Below are positions 24,781-38,157 of a stretch of 64,000 nt of DNA, piece by piece; the first letter of the stretch is position 1, and every line of letters begins with the position of its first letter. Below the pieces are notes generated by a model that saw only the letters and a list, made by a program, of their open reading frames with translations, searched no databases and was not told the origin of the DNA. The DNA is from Archegozetes longisetosus (lineage: Eukaryota > Arthropoda > Arachnida > Sarcoptiformes > Trhypochthoniidae): positions 12,160,387 to 12,224,386 of the forward strand of contig JAEMBT020000006.1 in NCBI GenBank assembly GCA_018873245.2, given 5' to 3'. Position numbers and translations under genes: made by a program.

Positions 24781-25275
24781 TTTTAGTTTTCTTATTTTAC
24801 AAACAATTTTGTATATTTTTTCAGGCTTCCCCGCGTACCAGTGGGCAACGGGTTTCATAAGAGGCTTGATTAAGTGCCTCGGGTCACATTATTCCGGTAT
24901 AATATCCACAAACGGCAGGGGGCCTCAGGCTGTACCCTAAAATAAAGTCCGCTCTGAAGGCTTGGCAGAGGGTCTCCGATGACATGTCATTTAATCTCCC
25001 TCTCGGGCAACAAATAAATGATATAAGTAATGAATTACTGAAATATTTGATACGAAACAGTGGAGAACTATATTAGTTATCTATTGTTATATCTCGAATG
25101 TGAGGTATTTTGAAGTATTTCATTGTTAAGAAATCAAAAATTGTAATTATCAAAAACAATCTATTTATTATTAGTATCTATTACTTAGTATTCATAAAAA
25201 AGTTAAAACTGATAAGTGAACGGTTGAACTTCTGGATTGATGTTGATAAACACTAGGCAAAATTAGCTAAAACCA

Positions 25276-25552
25276 CTATAAATCAATACCTTTTTCTTTT
25301 ATATGTTTATGTGATAGTACTTTTTCTAGTCTTATCTGTCTAAAAAATAAATATGGTTCTAAATTAAAAGTAGGAATTGCTTTACATCTTTTATTGACTA
25401 AAATTGTTCCTAATACTGATAAGCTTTGTGGTAATAAACAATTACATAGTTTCAATTGAATAAAAATGTTCAATTAAAAAGGTTCTCTTAATGGGTCGCG
25501 AAAATTTTTTAGACGTTCAAGTGGTCCATGAGAAAAAAGTCTGGGAACCACT
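25276..25552 (-). mobile_element. hAT element terminus
   Basis: Read on the minus strand, the sequence from 25552 begins CAGTGGTTCCCAGACTTTTT, then TGGACCACTTGAACGTC and TTCGCGACCC, the usual start of a large animal hAT group. The open minus-strand frame 25473-25276 just inside is not recognised. The opposite end was not found. Confidence 0.6.
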
Positions 25553-25559
25553 GTTCTAG

Positions 25560-26180
25560 GCTGCAACTTTAGTGGGTCATCGTTAAAGGGAGTGGATAGG
25601 CTTGTCTGTGGGTTTTGAGCGCACTCCCTTGAAAATCCATCATGTTCGAGAGATCAGGTGGTAGATTAAAGCTGGCAGTTGTAGTTTGAGAAGCCTTCGC
25701 GATAGATTTATTTGATAGAAGTTGGTTGAGTGTGGGACACTAAAGACTATTACAAAATTGCTTCAATGTATGATCAACTGACTAAATATCTTCTAGGTGG
25801 GAGCGGTGAAATAGGGTAATGTTAAAATTTTTCATGAATGAAGAAAAATGACCAAATCGTAGAATTGCATCGACTTCAATAAATTCTGATAATGACACCA
25901 AAATTGATCGATCTGAATTCCACTCAAGTGATGGCGGTCGTGTGAACATGCAAGATTCCACTCCTGTTTAATAGTATTTTCAGGTATGCCTTCATCTCTA
26001 AGCCGTGGAAGAGAATATTTGAAGTGATGAAAGAGGTGGTTTAAGTTTGATGGCCGTGGAGGGTTAGTGAGCGTGATAGCGTGATTTTCAGCTCATTTAG
26101 GGAGAGATCGCCAACTGAACAGTGAACCTGGATCCGCCTTGTGGCCTCGATGCAAAATTTGTGGATGAATTAGCGGAATG
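25560..26180. other. Unassigned, 3' of hAT remnant
   Basis: Slightly GC-richer than its surroundings. No gene or inverted repeat is recognised. It may be the 3' part of the neighbouring hAT element. Confidence 0.35.
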
Positions 26181-26185
26181 TTGAG

Positions 26186-27440
26186 TCAGCCTCGTAGCCT
26201 CGTAAGATGTCCAGAAGTTAGGGGAATTTTTGAAGAACGAAGAGGCTTATGTGTAGAACGATTGATTAGATCTGTAAGATAAATATTATCTTTATTTGCT
26301 TCAATGCATTCTTCCGTTAAGAAATAGTTGGCGAACATTAGAAACATGGAGTCGACGCTAGATTGAAGCTTAGGAAGTATGACTTCGGACTGGAAAAAAG
26401 CGTTAAGATGCTCAATGTGAGGAAGTATAGCCGATAAGAAGGACAAAGAAAGTTTGATATCTGCATAATCGGAGTAATTCTTAAGCTGATCAACTGTTCT
26501 CGCGCTACTCTTCATCTCTATCGGTGGCTCTAAATGGCACGAATTCAAATTAAGTCTGGAGCTGGGAACTGGTGGAGTACTCTCTCAAAGGCCGATATGT
26601 GGAATAGCTGACGAGTCTTCGTAACTCTAAGAATTGAATGATCTGAACGTCTGTGCTCAAATTATTGATCAGCGAATTCAACACATTTCGAAGAATGGCT
26701 AAAATAAGTATTCAAGTCCCTTAAAGTTTTCAGGCATGGATGGCAGCCTTTTGCAGGAATGAAAAGCACCTAAATGTAGTGTATGGCAGATGCATTTCAT
26801 AAAAAGGATACCTGGAATTTTTTAGATAAATCGGGATTAGATCAAAGAGTGCTGACTACTCATTACATTCGCACTATCCGACTCCAGCGCAGTGATGTTT
26901 TCAAACGGAATGTTGTCAGTTTCCAGCTTATTGAAGATTGCTTCAGTGTTTAGATTGGCATCTTCGTAAGTTAGTTCAATCAAAGCATAATAAATGATAG
27001 CTAAATCTACCATGGTGCACATCACAAGACACATCTACTTGACGGACACTATATCCGTACTCCCATCGATAAGGTTCGCCAAGTATGGCCTGAAAATGTA
27101 GTGCAATAACATTGCATATAATGGCACGTGCGCTGATCGCTTTAATCTTCAGTCCTGATATCACCGCCGAGTCATCGAATACCTTCGTAAAAAGTGGACC
27201 CAGCTTGCCAACAGTTAAAAAAGGAATGTTGGTTTTAACACAAAACGTTGCCTACTTCAATTCCACGGCTTAGGTTTTAAGCTGTTGGTCGCCGTGAGCG
27301 TCGTGATCTGCTGGCGTTTCAGTAGGTCGTGCGCCCATGCGTTGATAGTACTCGCCGTAATTGTGGCCCATTTCACCTTTCTTTGGCAGCAACGCATGTG
27401 CGACCGCAAATTTTAGGTTTCACTCTGGTCATGTTCGATA
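26186..27440 (-). pseudogene. hAT-superfamily transposase, degenerate
   Basis: Read on the minus strand in several frames. Near 27160-27080 is an N-terminal part with KIKAISARAIICNVIA. Near 26940-26860 comes NITALESDSANVMSS, resembling the 'SDSANVM' step before the hAT catalytic Asp region. Near 26820-26720 is FMKCICHTLHLGAFHSCKRL, matching the conserved CxxH segment. Near 26500-26320 is a C-terminal helical piece with SFLSAILPHIEHLNAFFQSE. The order is that of domesticated and transposable hAT proteins of the zinc-finger/BED type. Multiple shifts and stops show that it is inactive. Confidence 0.75.
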
Positions 27441-28457
27441 GAAGGCGCTCTACAAGCATCATCAAATTGGGTCTATCATCCACCGAACAAAAAATATAAA
27501 TGATAGTCAAATTTTTCACAATTTAGCCAGCCTCGGTTCTCCACTGAAAAAATTACTTCTACTATTATTACTGAGGCTATTTTGGGACATTTTATCAATA
27601 AATGGGTGAAAGCAGAAATAATCGATTCTTGTTCAAACATTCTTAGCATTTATTTTTGAAAATTTAACTAAATAGTCAATCGATTAAATTGGGAGTTCAA
27701 ACCTACAACTTTGAGTTCTATCTTACTGAGGTTTTACTTGTTAAGGCCATAAAACTATGTTGTATGCATTATTTTATATCAAATTATTTTTGGTAAGATT
27801 TCCCATTTATTTATCCAGGAAAAACGAAAATTTTCGAGGAAAAGCAAGAAATCACTGTGTTTTCCTTGCATTGCGAGGAAAAATGACGATTTCCATCGCT
27901 TTCCGAGATCCTTAATTGTTTTACTATAAAGTAATATATCAGAAGTTCGCTATAAAACTATTTCCAAAATTTGCAGTTAAATGATATAAGCGAATGATTT
28001 AAAAAACGATATCTGCATTAAGTGATTAATAAACTTTAGAAATGTTGGTTTCAACTTTTGTTCATTTTATTTTAATTAGTAGTTAAACTAAATATTGTTC
28101 AAAGAAGAAAAATGAATTAAACTAAGAGTTAGAAATATTTTTCGTCACATTCCAAACAGGCATTAACTCGGTTAATCATATTAGATGTATTGATGAGCAC
28201 TTCAGGAGTTTATTTTTAATTACATCTTAAAAATCTGCTCACGAACGGCTCTATGGGGTTTAGTTTTTATAGAGATGTTCACAATATAAAACCGCTTTTA
28301 TTTCTTATTTGATTTATCTGTAAACTCAATCTATAATAAGTTCAAGATTAAACTCAATCATGCACATTATTCATAACATTTTATTAAAACGATTTAAGTA
28401 AAAAGTTTAGAAATATTTTAGAAATAGTTTTGTAACAAACGCCCGATACCATAGAAA
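27441..28457. other. Unassigned sequence before block B
   Basis: AT-rich. No gene, RNA or inverted repeat could be supported. Confidence 0.4.
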
Positions 28458-30472
28458 TTGAATTTAATTTGACGAGAATGAGTAATAGCTGAAGCTTAAT
28501 GCTATAATTGTAGAAATTGTAAAATAGTACTCATTTAAGTTGCAAAATACAACTTTTAAAGCACTGCATGGAAGCAATTGATGAACGAAATACAGCACAA
28601 CTTTCACTAACCACGCGTTAAATTTTCTCCTTTTGTGTGCAACTGATTACCCACTTATGACAAAAGACTTAAAGTATTAGTTATCAATGAATAGGTTGCT
28701 GCTTATGGCGATCACTACCGATTCTTTGGGTGGCATTAGACTAACCTTCACTCAATATTCACTCAATGAAACACTTCAACTGATATTCTCAGCTCAAATG
28801 AAGGTCTTTCCACATTTGAAAAAATCATTCTTATTATTCTTGTAATAAGACATTCGTCAGTCTTAAGCTATCCCAATAAACTATTTAACTTGAAATCTAT
28901 CAAAAAAGTATACAAAAAAGTATACAAAAATGGCTCATCAAAACAACTGTCATCTTATTTAATTAATCGTAAATAAACTAATGATGAACTTAAGCACTAA
29001 CAAACGTTTGAGTCACATATAACTTGTTTCCCTAATTTAATATTTTCGTAAAATATTTAGATAAAAGTTTGATAACATTAAATAAAATTTAGTTTCAGCA
29101 AAATAAATACACAGATCAATATTGAATTACTCTTATAAGATATTTTTCTAAGTTTCATATCATATAATATAATAAAATACTTTGCAAAGCATGATCTGAG
29201 AACATCAGTTTCTGTTTGTTATCGTAAGGAAATCTTTTAACAGAAGTTATTTCGACTTATTATAAGATCAAATTATAAGCAACTAAGAGATATGAATAAT
29301 TTAACTTCAGTTACAATAATTGAAAATAAAAAACATCATGAACTGCAATCCGAACAGTAAAGTTTTAGTTTATTATAAAATATATCAAAAATTCATTTTC
29401 CTGAAAAAGGAAACATTTTTTCTTTAGTCAGATAAATAAATTATAAGTAAATCGAGCAGCTTCAATACCTTTGATGTAGCTTTTGATACAATATTCATAT
29501 TTGAATCAACAAAAGACAGATTAATCGATGCCATTTCTTGATAAGACAATTTGCCGAATCAAACCAAACAATTGTGTGACTTCAAGGGCTCGAATAATAT
29601 TAACCATCTATAAATATGACAACTCATATAGTTGTACTTGAACTACTCATTCACTCATAGGTTTATACCTGTACTCTCAATAGTTGTTGAGAGTTAGATT
29701 CGCCCAAAAATGCATTAAAAATCTCAAAAGTTATTTGTTTAGGAAATTATACATAAGTTTGTGTCATAAAACAATTAAACATAATTCAAACTGTCCGACA
29801 ACACAAATTTATCCCTAAACACTTTATTTTTCATACTTGAAGTTAGAAAATAATTTCAATGTTTATTATAATTAGTGTGAATATAGCTTAGTATCGCGTC
29901 ATTCTTCACTAATACAGTAATGACTGAATTGCACTCATTTTAAACTAATTTTCCTTTTATTCATTGTGTAATTATAAATAATTTATATTCCATTAGTATA
30001 TATCCCGTTACAGCTTATAAAGTATTTTGAATGTTGAGGAACTTTTCGATTACCTTGAGATGCATTAAGAAAACAAGCCATCACTCTTCTGACCTTTTGT
30101 GCAAAGAATATGTCAAAATTTCGAGTATACACTCATAAAACAGATAAAATGATTGAACTCATGCCTTTTAAGAGGTTAATTGGTATTGAAGTTCTTTCAA
30201 ACCAATACTGAAGATCGAGATGTGACAGCAACATATCTAATAAGCTTTTTATTGATAAGCTTTTAGAAAAGAGTTTAATTGTTAAAAATTATTGTGTTTA
30301 GTGTTGAAAAAAAGTAGAAATGAAAATAATTAATTAATACTTTTATTGCACATTTTGCACAGAGTTATAAACAGACATGACTTACATTTAATATTTATAT
30401 TTAAATAACTGAAAAAATAATAAAAACAAAGAATTAAAGAAATAACTTTACAAGAATTCAAAAGTTCATAAA

Positions 30473-33400
30473 CTAAACTTTATCTGCAATCCTAATCGTA
30501 TTATTATTGTAGTTGTTAACGCTATCATTGTCTATGGGAGTAAACATAATATCGATTTCTTTCTTATATTTCTTTTCCACATTCCTTCTCTTCATTTTCA
30601 TGGCTGCGGTCAACATATCGTTATCGGGAGACCATTCATCAGGAACTAATTTAATTCTGATGGGTATTTCTTTTTTACTTAAGTTGGCCGAAATGCCAGC
30701 CTGGGTTAGAGAAGAATAAACTTTCTTATAGACTTCGATGTCATCACAAAGTTTATGGAGTGGTATATCTTTTTTCCCTAAATCCTCAGCTAATTGACTA
30801 AATGTCTTTTGATTAGGTGTCACAATGGCCACCAAGTCATTGGAAAAAGTGCCACCACAAACACATATGTTGTCCACATACTCACATGATTTAAGTGCTG
30901 CCTCGATCTGAAAAAATAGTTTTCTCAATGAAATATTTGTCAATTAATAATATTTTGAAATGGATTTCACTTCAATGATGATTGGCAACAGGGAAACTAG
31001 AGTTTCAGTTTGATTAAAAAATTGCTGTAAGAATAATAGTTCTTTATTTTATGTGTTACTTGACTTGTTCGTTGCAAAGATGTTTCGCAATCTTATACTC
31101 TGTTGAGTGAGACTTAACGATTGCATAAGTATTTTGTTACTAAACTTTTTCAAGGCTTTCAAAGAGCATAAGGATATTTGTTTTGTTCCTCTTATGTCAA
31201 ATCATTACTATTGGGAAATCCGGAATATTATAATATCTAATTTTATTCTAGTATTAAGTTTTGTTTGTTCATTTGTAAACTTGAAAATTTATTTCAAGAT
31301 TTTCTAATTCTATAAGATATTTATTTAAATTAATAGCTTTGAAGGTTTGTGGTAAACGATTTCGATACGAAAAATAACTTTTGTGAAACATTAGATGTTT
31401 TGAAACTTACTTTGCCGAGAGAAACGTATTCTCCATTTTGTAATTTAAGTAAATCTTTTCTGCGATCAATTATCTTAAAAGTCCTGTCAGGAAAAAGTTC
31501 TCCAATATCTCCGGTATAAAACCAACGAACACCATTATGATCAACTTTGAAAGCTTCTTCAGTCTGTTCAGGTAGTTTGTAATATCCGACCGCTACAGAG
31601 TCACCACCGATTATTATCTCTCCTCTTGGATTTGGTTTATCACTAGAGTGATACCCGCCTTCGTCCCAATCTATTAATTTGACTTTAACTCCTTGTAGAG
31701 GAGCACCAACTCTACCATAGGATATATCCTGAAAGTCCATACACAAGACGGCACCAGTTGTTTCAGTCGCTCCATAGCCTAAAATTAGCATAAATATGAA
31801 AATTAAATCGTTTCATTTCTAATAAAAGACATGAAAGAAGACCTATTTGTATATTGTAGTTAAATAAACATTTACTATTTGATATATTGAAAGTTATGAT
31901 AGTAATAAATAAGGAGTCTTCAAGTCTTTAAAGTTGATTTACTGGCTTGTAAAAATATTAAACAACTTTTTATTTGTGGATAGAATTATAGCGGAAGTGT
32001 TTCCCATAACTAACTAGAACAACAGTAAAAATGACAATGTTTTTTATGGGTTAGGTTGGGTGTTGTGAACAATACCTTGTGCTAAAGTGACGTCCAGAGC
32101 GGCTTTAATAAGAGACTGTGTGTTAGAATTAAGAGGAGCGCCGCCAACAATCATATACTGAAGTCTTCCTCCCATTTGTTCCTTAACTTTAGAGCACAAC
32201 AATTTATTAACAATTTCACATTTATAGCCCTTTGTAGACCATTTAGTTTTATATGCCATTAAATAATTGAAAATATCGACAGAGACTGGGGTTCGGGCTT
32301 TCAGTTTGTCGTACATTTCTTTTCGTATGCGATCTAAAACTAATGGGACTGTTGTTATACATGTTGGACGAAGTAGTTTGATATCACTTCTTTGTCCAGG
32401 TGCTAGACCTGGAGCTGAATCAGTCAGAGTGAACGGAGTACCGTAACCTATTCTTACGCCACCTAAAATTCGGTTAATTTTATTAATTACTTATTCATAA
32501 AATCAAGCTTTAGTTAAATTTCATCTCAGTATTGCTATTAATCATAATAACATTCAAAACTCCTAATTAATATTAAATATCTTCTATTTCAAAATTAAAA
32601 TACTATAAGTGAATCTTTAAATTTCGAATAATAGGAGAAGAAATCATACTAAAGCCAAGAATAAAGATCTAAACTTATATATTTATAAGATTTAGATTAC
32701 CACGAAACAGGAAAAATTCTATAGTCAGTTCTAAAATATGAGCCAATGGTAAATATGCGATATATATATGATTGCGATTGTCAGCTATTAGATCCTTAAC
32801 TAATATTAGCAGTGCGTTTGCAGAACCTAAAAATTGTCGGTGTGTTGCAACCGCAGCTTTCGGGTTACCAGTTGTTCCCGATGTGTACATTATTATCAAT
32901 GGGTCATCAGGTTTTGGTGTTTCAAATTCAAAGTGTGATTCTGATCCTATTTTCTCAATCTCTTTCAGTGATATTAGTTTTACATTTTGTGGAAAGTCGT
33001 TAGTTTCAACATTTTCATAACTATTAATATAAACAATTGTTGATATAGTTTTTGTTTCACTCAATAGTGATTTAACTTTAGGCAACATGTCGGCTGATGT
33101 TATCATTACTTGAACTTCTGTCTGATTCATTCCATAGACTAATCCATCATCTCCTAAATCATCGAAAAAAAATTTTTGGTTTGAAAGTTGCAAAGTATTT
33201 GATATATGTTTAACATATGAGAAGAATGAGTACCCAAATTAGAAAAAAGTGTGACTATAGTTCCTCCAAGTTTTGCGATCGCCTGAGAGCATAAAAACCA
33301 CTCAACTCTTGTCTCAGACAATAACAAAACTTTATCGCCAAAATTAACTCCATTAGCTATCAATCCATTTGCTATATTTGTGGTTATAGTATCGATCTGT

Positions 33401-34858
33401 CCATAAGTCAACCATTTATAATCACTTAGTTTATATTTCTTCAATGATTTTCCATCAACTCGTTTGACTTTACCATCTTTTCCAAGAGACTCTTCTGCAG
33501 ACAACACTTCTCGATAACCTAATTATTAATAGAAATCATTCGGTTATTCTTACTTTTTATATTTATATACAATTCATCAAAACTAAAACTCGGCAGTGTT
33601 TTACTTTTATATAGTAAAAATTCTTATATTCATTAAAATCTCTGAGTAGTAAAATACTCTGGGAAAATATTGATAAAAGAGTTGATTTTTTAAACGTCAT
33701 GTAAAATGAAATATAAATTGACAAATGCAATAGCACTGACCAACTATAATGCATGTCATTATTCACATAAAAGATGACCATGAATGTGTTAAAAGTATAG
33801 CTCTAAATTGTAGAACTTTTTCATTGATTGTTTTAGTTTTGATGAATTGTACCAAATACAGTGTAATGGGACTCGTCAAAGGTGTCAGATAATTGCAAAC
33901 AAGATTTTACGAAAAAGTTTTCATTTTGATGGCAAAACGTCTTTTTTAAAAACGAGGTTTCGAGAAACTATTTCCAACTTTATATTAGAAAAAATCCTAG
34001 TTTTAAAAAAATAAAATAGACTAAATCTTTTAATGAAATTTTTCGAAATATCAAATAGATTATAAATCTAATATAACAAGTAAGTTTAATTTCTGAAACA
34101 AAGAACCCCGATCAATTTTGCCCTAAACTACTATATAGTTATGGAGATGGCAAATTAATAATTTTATATTGAAATTGTATACCCAATTGTACTATTGTTT
34201 GATTTAAGTTAGAGTAGTTTAGGTTAGGTTACATTAGATTAGTAATGTTATTAGTATTAGTAAAAGTAGCATTGATAGCAATAGGGAGCGCGCAAACTTC
34301 TTTTCACTTTAATCAATGGTTATTAATAGGTTGAAATATTTTAATAATGGTTTCCCATATTGCATTCAATTCCGATATAGTGAACGCTTCTGATTGCATC
34401 ACTTCATCACTATAAGTAGAATACACTGCATTTTAAAGGATATTATTTAAAAGCAATCAAAAAACCAGTTACGTAAAAATTATAATTAGTACAAAAGTCT
34501 AACCCTTTAATTTTGATGCAATCCTAAAAGTATTAGCTGAATATTTATGTATAAATCATATTAAAATACCTAAAATAGTTGTATTAGCTCCGTAAAAGCC
34601 GGCCAAATTATTCAATGATTCACTTAAAGTATTGCCATTAAGCATTGGATGAGTAGTTACTTCTTCATCTCTAACCCAGGTGGGGTTGGGATGGTTAGGA
34701 TCTTCTCTTTTAGATCTAATACGATTTGCTTTTGCTAATATAATCCATGGCTTTTGGTGAAAATAATAAAACGGTAGAGTTATATAAGTATATAAATTAA
34801 CAACAATCCGAACTATAAGCATAAAAATTGAGACCAAAATCTTCCTCTGACAAGACAT
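30473..34858 (-). CDS. Acsl: Long-chain acyl-CoA synthetase (ACSL3/4-like), copy B
   Basis: Activates long-chain fatty acids to acyl-CoA with ATP, on ER or lipid-droplet membranes in this subfamily. Exons: 34858-34570, 33518-33234, 33153-32701, 32462-32076, 31778-31411 and 30907-30473; the spliced frame is open and gives 738 aa. Residues about 7-31 form a hydrophobic anchor, followed by [15 protein letters not shown] as in ACSL3/4. The P-loop [10 protein letters not shown] is at 281-290, YGATET at 473-478, and the TGDIGE...GEYVSLGK signature at 560-594. One oddity is the conserved PDG of the signature, which is PDR here because a CpG transition changed Gly to Arg. Intron 1 has the 282-bp MITE and a further B-only insertion. 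The start ATG is the only one ahead of the anchor. Confidence 0.9.
33569..33850. mobile_element. 282-bp MITE in Acsl-B intron 1
   Basis: Same element, length and position as 10451-10732 in block A. Inverted ends begin ACAATTCATCAAAACTAAAA. Absent from C. Confidence 0.85.
34106..34305. repeat. B-only ~200-bp insertion in Acsl intron 1
   Basis: A runs GAAACAAAATTTTCAC at this point, whereas B has about 200 extra bases from AGAACCCCGATC to GGGAGCGCGCAAAC, including TTTAGGTTAGGTTAC. Terminal repeats are not clear beyond a short CCTAAACTAC / GTAGTTTAGG pair. Confidence 0.5.
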
Positions 34859-35852
34859 TTCTCAATCAAAATAATTAATTGTAACAGACTTTATTTTATG
34901 AGTGTAGGACTTTTTGAATTCAACTGAATAGAAGAATAAAAGAGCGCTTATTCACAATTATTGTCAAATTTTGTAAGTATTAATGCGAGAGTTTCTCAAT
35001 TTTTAGTTGAAAGACAATATACGAAATCTTTACTAAAGTTATCGACAATAGATTTTCATCAAATCAAGTTTAGAAAAATCTGAATCGTAGAGACCCTTAG
35101 ATTTATTTTTGTTACGATTATCACAGAAGCTTAATATAATACAATTTAGATAATTAAACTTAAGGAAAATATATATTACTTTTATTACTCAATTAACTTA
35201 TTCGTTTAACAAACTTTTAATCCGATCGAACATTCTAAACAATAAAAACTTTTAGATAAGATTCAATATCACGTATTCAATTGACTTATTATTCATGATT
35301 AAAATGTTTGAAACAAAATTGTTCTTATTTTATCACTGATGTAGAGAAAGTAGTCACCAACAAGAAAGTGAGTGGAATTTAAGTTAACAAAATCTTTATA
35401 TTATGATTGACATCAATACCGGCACCAGTTTATAAGAAAACACTCAATGATAGTGGCGATATTTTTCATATGACTCGAGGAAAATTCAACTAAATCCTTA
35501 CAAAACTACTTTTCACCTTAAAAATCACTCATTGAACTGATATATAAAGATATATAGAGAAAATCTTTCATGTACACCTTACTAATTAAGGTTTGTAATA
35601 TTAGATTAAGGCTTTTCTTTCATTCGATGATTAAATGCGAGGCAGCTAAGCAATTTATAGTTCATATTAACATATTAATACAGCACTCCATTCAATTTGA
35701 TAAAAAACTTCTTAAGTGATTTCTTCACAATGAATACACTGCTTCATTGAGGAATTCAATGACAAATTCTAAATTCATTTATTGATAAAATTATTTTTAT
35801 TAAAATTTATGACTTTGGGATAATTAAAACTCTAAAATGTGAAGTGTAAACC
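34859..35852. other. Intergenic, elongase to synthetase, block B
   Basis: 995 bp, non-coding and the shortest of the three intergenic spacers, without the insertions found in A and C. It is probably closest to the ancestral spacer. Confidence 0.5.
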
Positions 35853-37690
35853 TTATAAACACAAGGCTAAAAATATCCATTTATTTTTGTTTGCATTTTT
35901 ATCAGATTTAATAGTTGTTGAATAAGATTTCTTATAAAAATTTGCAAACATTATTAAAAATACAGGATTTTGTCCGACAACAAATAGGAACCAATCGATT
36001 GTATAATCGATTTGAATAATGAAAAGTAAAACACCATAAGAGCCACAAATAACAAATTGAATAATTTGTATTAGAGTTATGTATTTTTTCCACCATAAAT
36101 AAGGCTGAAGTCTGGGTCCAAAAGATGATAAGGCATAATAAGAGTACATCAGCACATGAATGAAAGAGTTGATGAAAATGAAGAGACGAATGATAGGTAT
36201 AGTAACGTTATATTTAAAAGAGACCCAACAAATAATCGGAACCACTGTGTGATGGTATAAATGTAACAGTGTTATGTTTGACTTCTTACGTAATACAAAA
36301 ATACAGTATCTAAGAGATCAAGAAATCTGGTCATTGTGAACCACCAAATCAAGCTAATCAAACTATTTTCCAAATAAATAAATTCATAATTTGAGTCATG
36401 TGACTTGAAAACTATTTTTAAATCATTTTCTCATGAATTTTATCAAACTCTTGTAATTAAAAGATTTATTTAGAATTTAATCAATGCAAATGTTTAGCCT
36501 TCGACGACTTGAAGTTGAAAATAATTTTTGGATATTTTTCTTTTGATCTTTTATCTAATATCATCAAAATAATATTTAAGTAATCATTACCCAGTTTATA
36601 TTCAACTACGCTTTAGAAGACATGCTTATTGCAGTACTTGATAATAAAGTCTGGAATATATTCAACAGTTTGTTTGAAAAAATGATCTGATCTGAGGATT
36701 TTAATCGTTGAATTCTACTATACTCTGCAGTTCAAGCGCTTGGGGATTTCCATTTTAACAAAACTACAGGTACATTATAAATAAAATTAGTTTTAAACAA
36801 AACATTTTAATTTAATTACTGCAAATATAAGCGTCATTAATGGTTAAAAGTTTAGTGTTAGCGTACTACGCTGTAATCAAAAGAGGGCTACAGGAAATTC
36901 CCGTTTGTTTGAAATTTGACTTTCACCACCCAAAGCATTTCATTAAAAAATAAATATAAAATGAATCTATTCAATCCGGTCCAACAATGCAAAGGTATTT
37001 ACTGTTAATCCTATATATTTATCACAATTTTCATATAAAATTAGAAATCAAAATTATTTGCCGTGTAATCAATAGTACAATAATCAATGAATAGTAGTTG
37101 ATATGAGCTCAATGCAAGTAAACCATGTTAAGCTCAGATATAAAGCTTTCAAAAGGATCCACTAAAATACTGTGAAGAGTAAGAGCACCCACTGTTTGTT
37201 AAATATAGCTAAATATCGGTATGATTTATGTTAAGTTAATTTTTATCGTTTCTTAGATCTCCTCAACTTCGACCGATAAACCCATAAAGTACATACTTTT
37301 GTTTTGTCAATATTTCATAATAGGGTCTCAAAAAAGCAATTCCGTATTTATTCATGAAAAATATGCCACAAATACTTCTCTTTATAAATACTTTAGAGGA
37401 GTATTTGCCGACTCACAGCAAATTTATTGAGATGAATGAAAGAATAGAAAAGAATAAATTCAAATAACCTAAGATTAAACATAAAGCGAGGGATCATTGT
37501 TTTACAATAAAGGAAGTAATGTATTACACAAATGCTTATAAAGAATGACAAATAAAATGATTTTCACTGAACTAAATCTCAAATACCTGAGTGTTTGTTG
37601 AGAGGTATCATCTCTTGAGGGATATTTGAAATCTAAGAATATTTTTTCGTTATCCAAATACGGTGACACTTTAAAGAAAATAACTGGGAG
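35853..37690 (-). pseudogene. ELOVL-type elongase, copy B, truncated and frameshifted
   Basis: Exon 2 spans 36362-35853 and exon 1 survives only from about 37690 to 37587 (FLDFKYPSRDDTSQQT), because the duplication breaks off inside the exon; the first half of the exon and the start codon are missing. Exon 2 has the same one-base loss in the DTVFF codons as copy A. Near the end a one-base insertion removes the normal stop after KSD and extends the frame by about 15 residues. The histidine box and the NSFIHVLMYSYY segment survive. Not functional as it stands. Confidence 0.9.
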
Positions 37691-38157
37691 GGAAGTCAAT
37701 TTTGCACAACATTAAATTTTATTTAATTGTTTCCCCCAAAGAGTTGATAGATTCTATCCAAACTAGATATGCATGAAGATAAATAGCAATAATATAAATT
37801 ACATTTGATTGACAACAAGTACTGAGCTCTGCTTCGAATATTTTCTTTCTTGTTTCTCTCTTTTAAAACCGTTCTGGACGGCTTTCAAATTGACCTGTTT
37901 AAGCATCAAAACATGAATTTTTTATCTAATTTGTAGATGGACATTGTTTAAAATTTGCTAGATTTTGGTTTATAAAGGTTTAATTAAAAAAATGCAAATG
38001 AAAAAAATTATTAAAGTATCGTAACAGTAAAAACTATGTTTCGAATAATATGAGTGTGTTAGTTTTGTCAGTGAATTTGGTCTGAAATTGTCTGGCCCAA
38101 AATGAAGATTATATCACCAAGTAATAGCGATCATCTTTTGTATAGTTTTTAATAAAA
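37691..38157. other. Unassigned sequence after the block B breakpoint
   Basis: Unique AT-rich sequence with no homology to blocks A or C. No gene is seen. Confidence 0.4.

Larger units (their letters stand above)
28458..37690. repeat. Block B of the ELOVL-ACSL duplication
   Basis: Starts where homology to A begins (28458 matches about 2705) and ends abruptly within elongase exon 1 at about 37690, after TGACACT. The 28458-30472 part is non-coding and is shared with A. A short open frame present there in A is broken by a stop in B, so it is not a gene. Confidence 0.9.
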
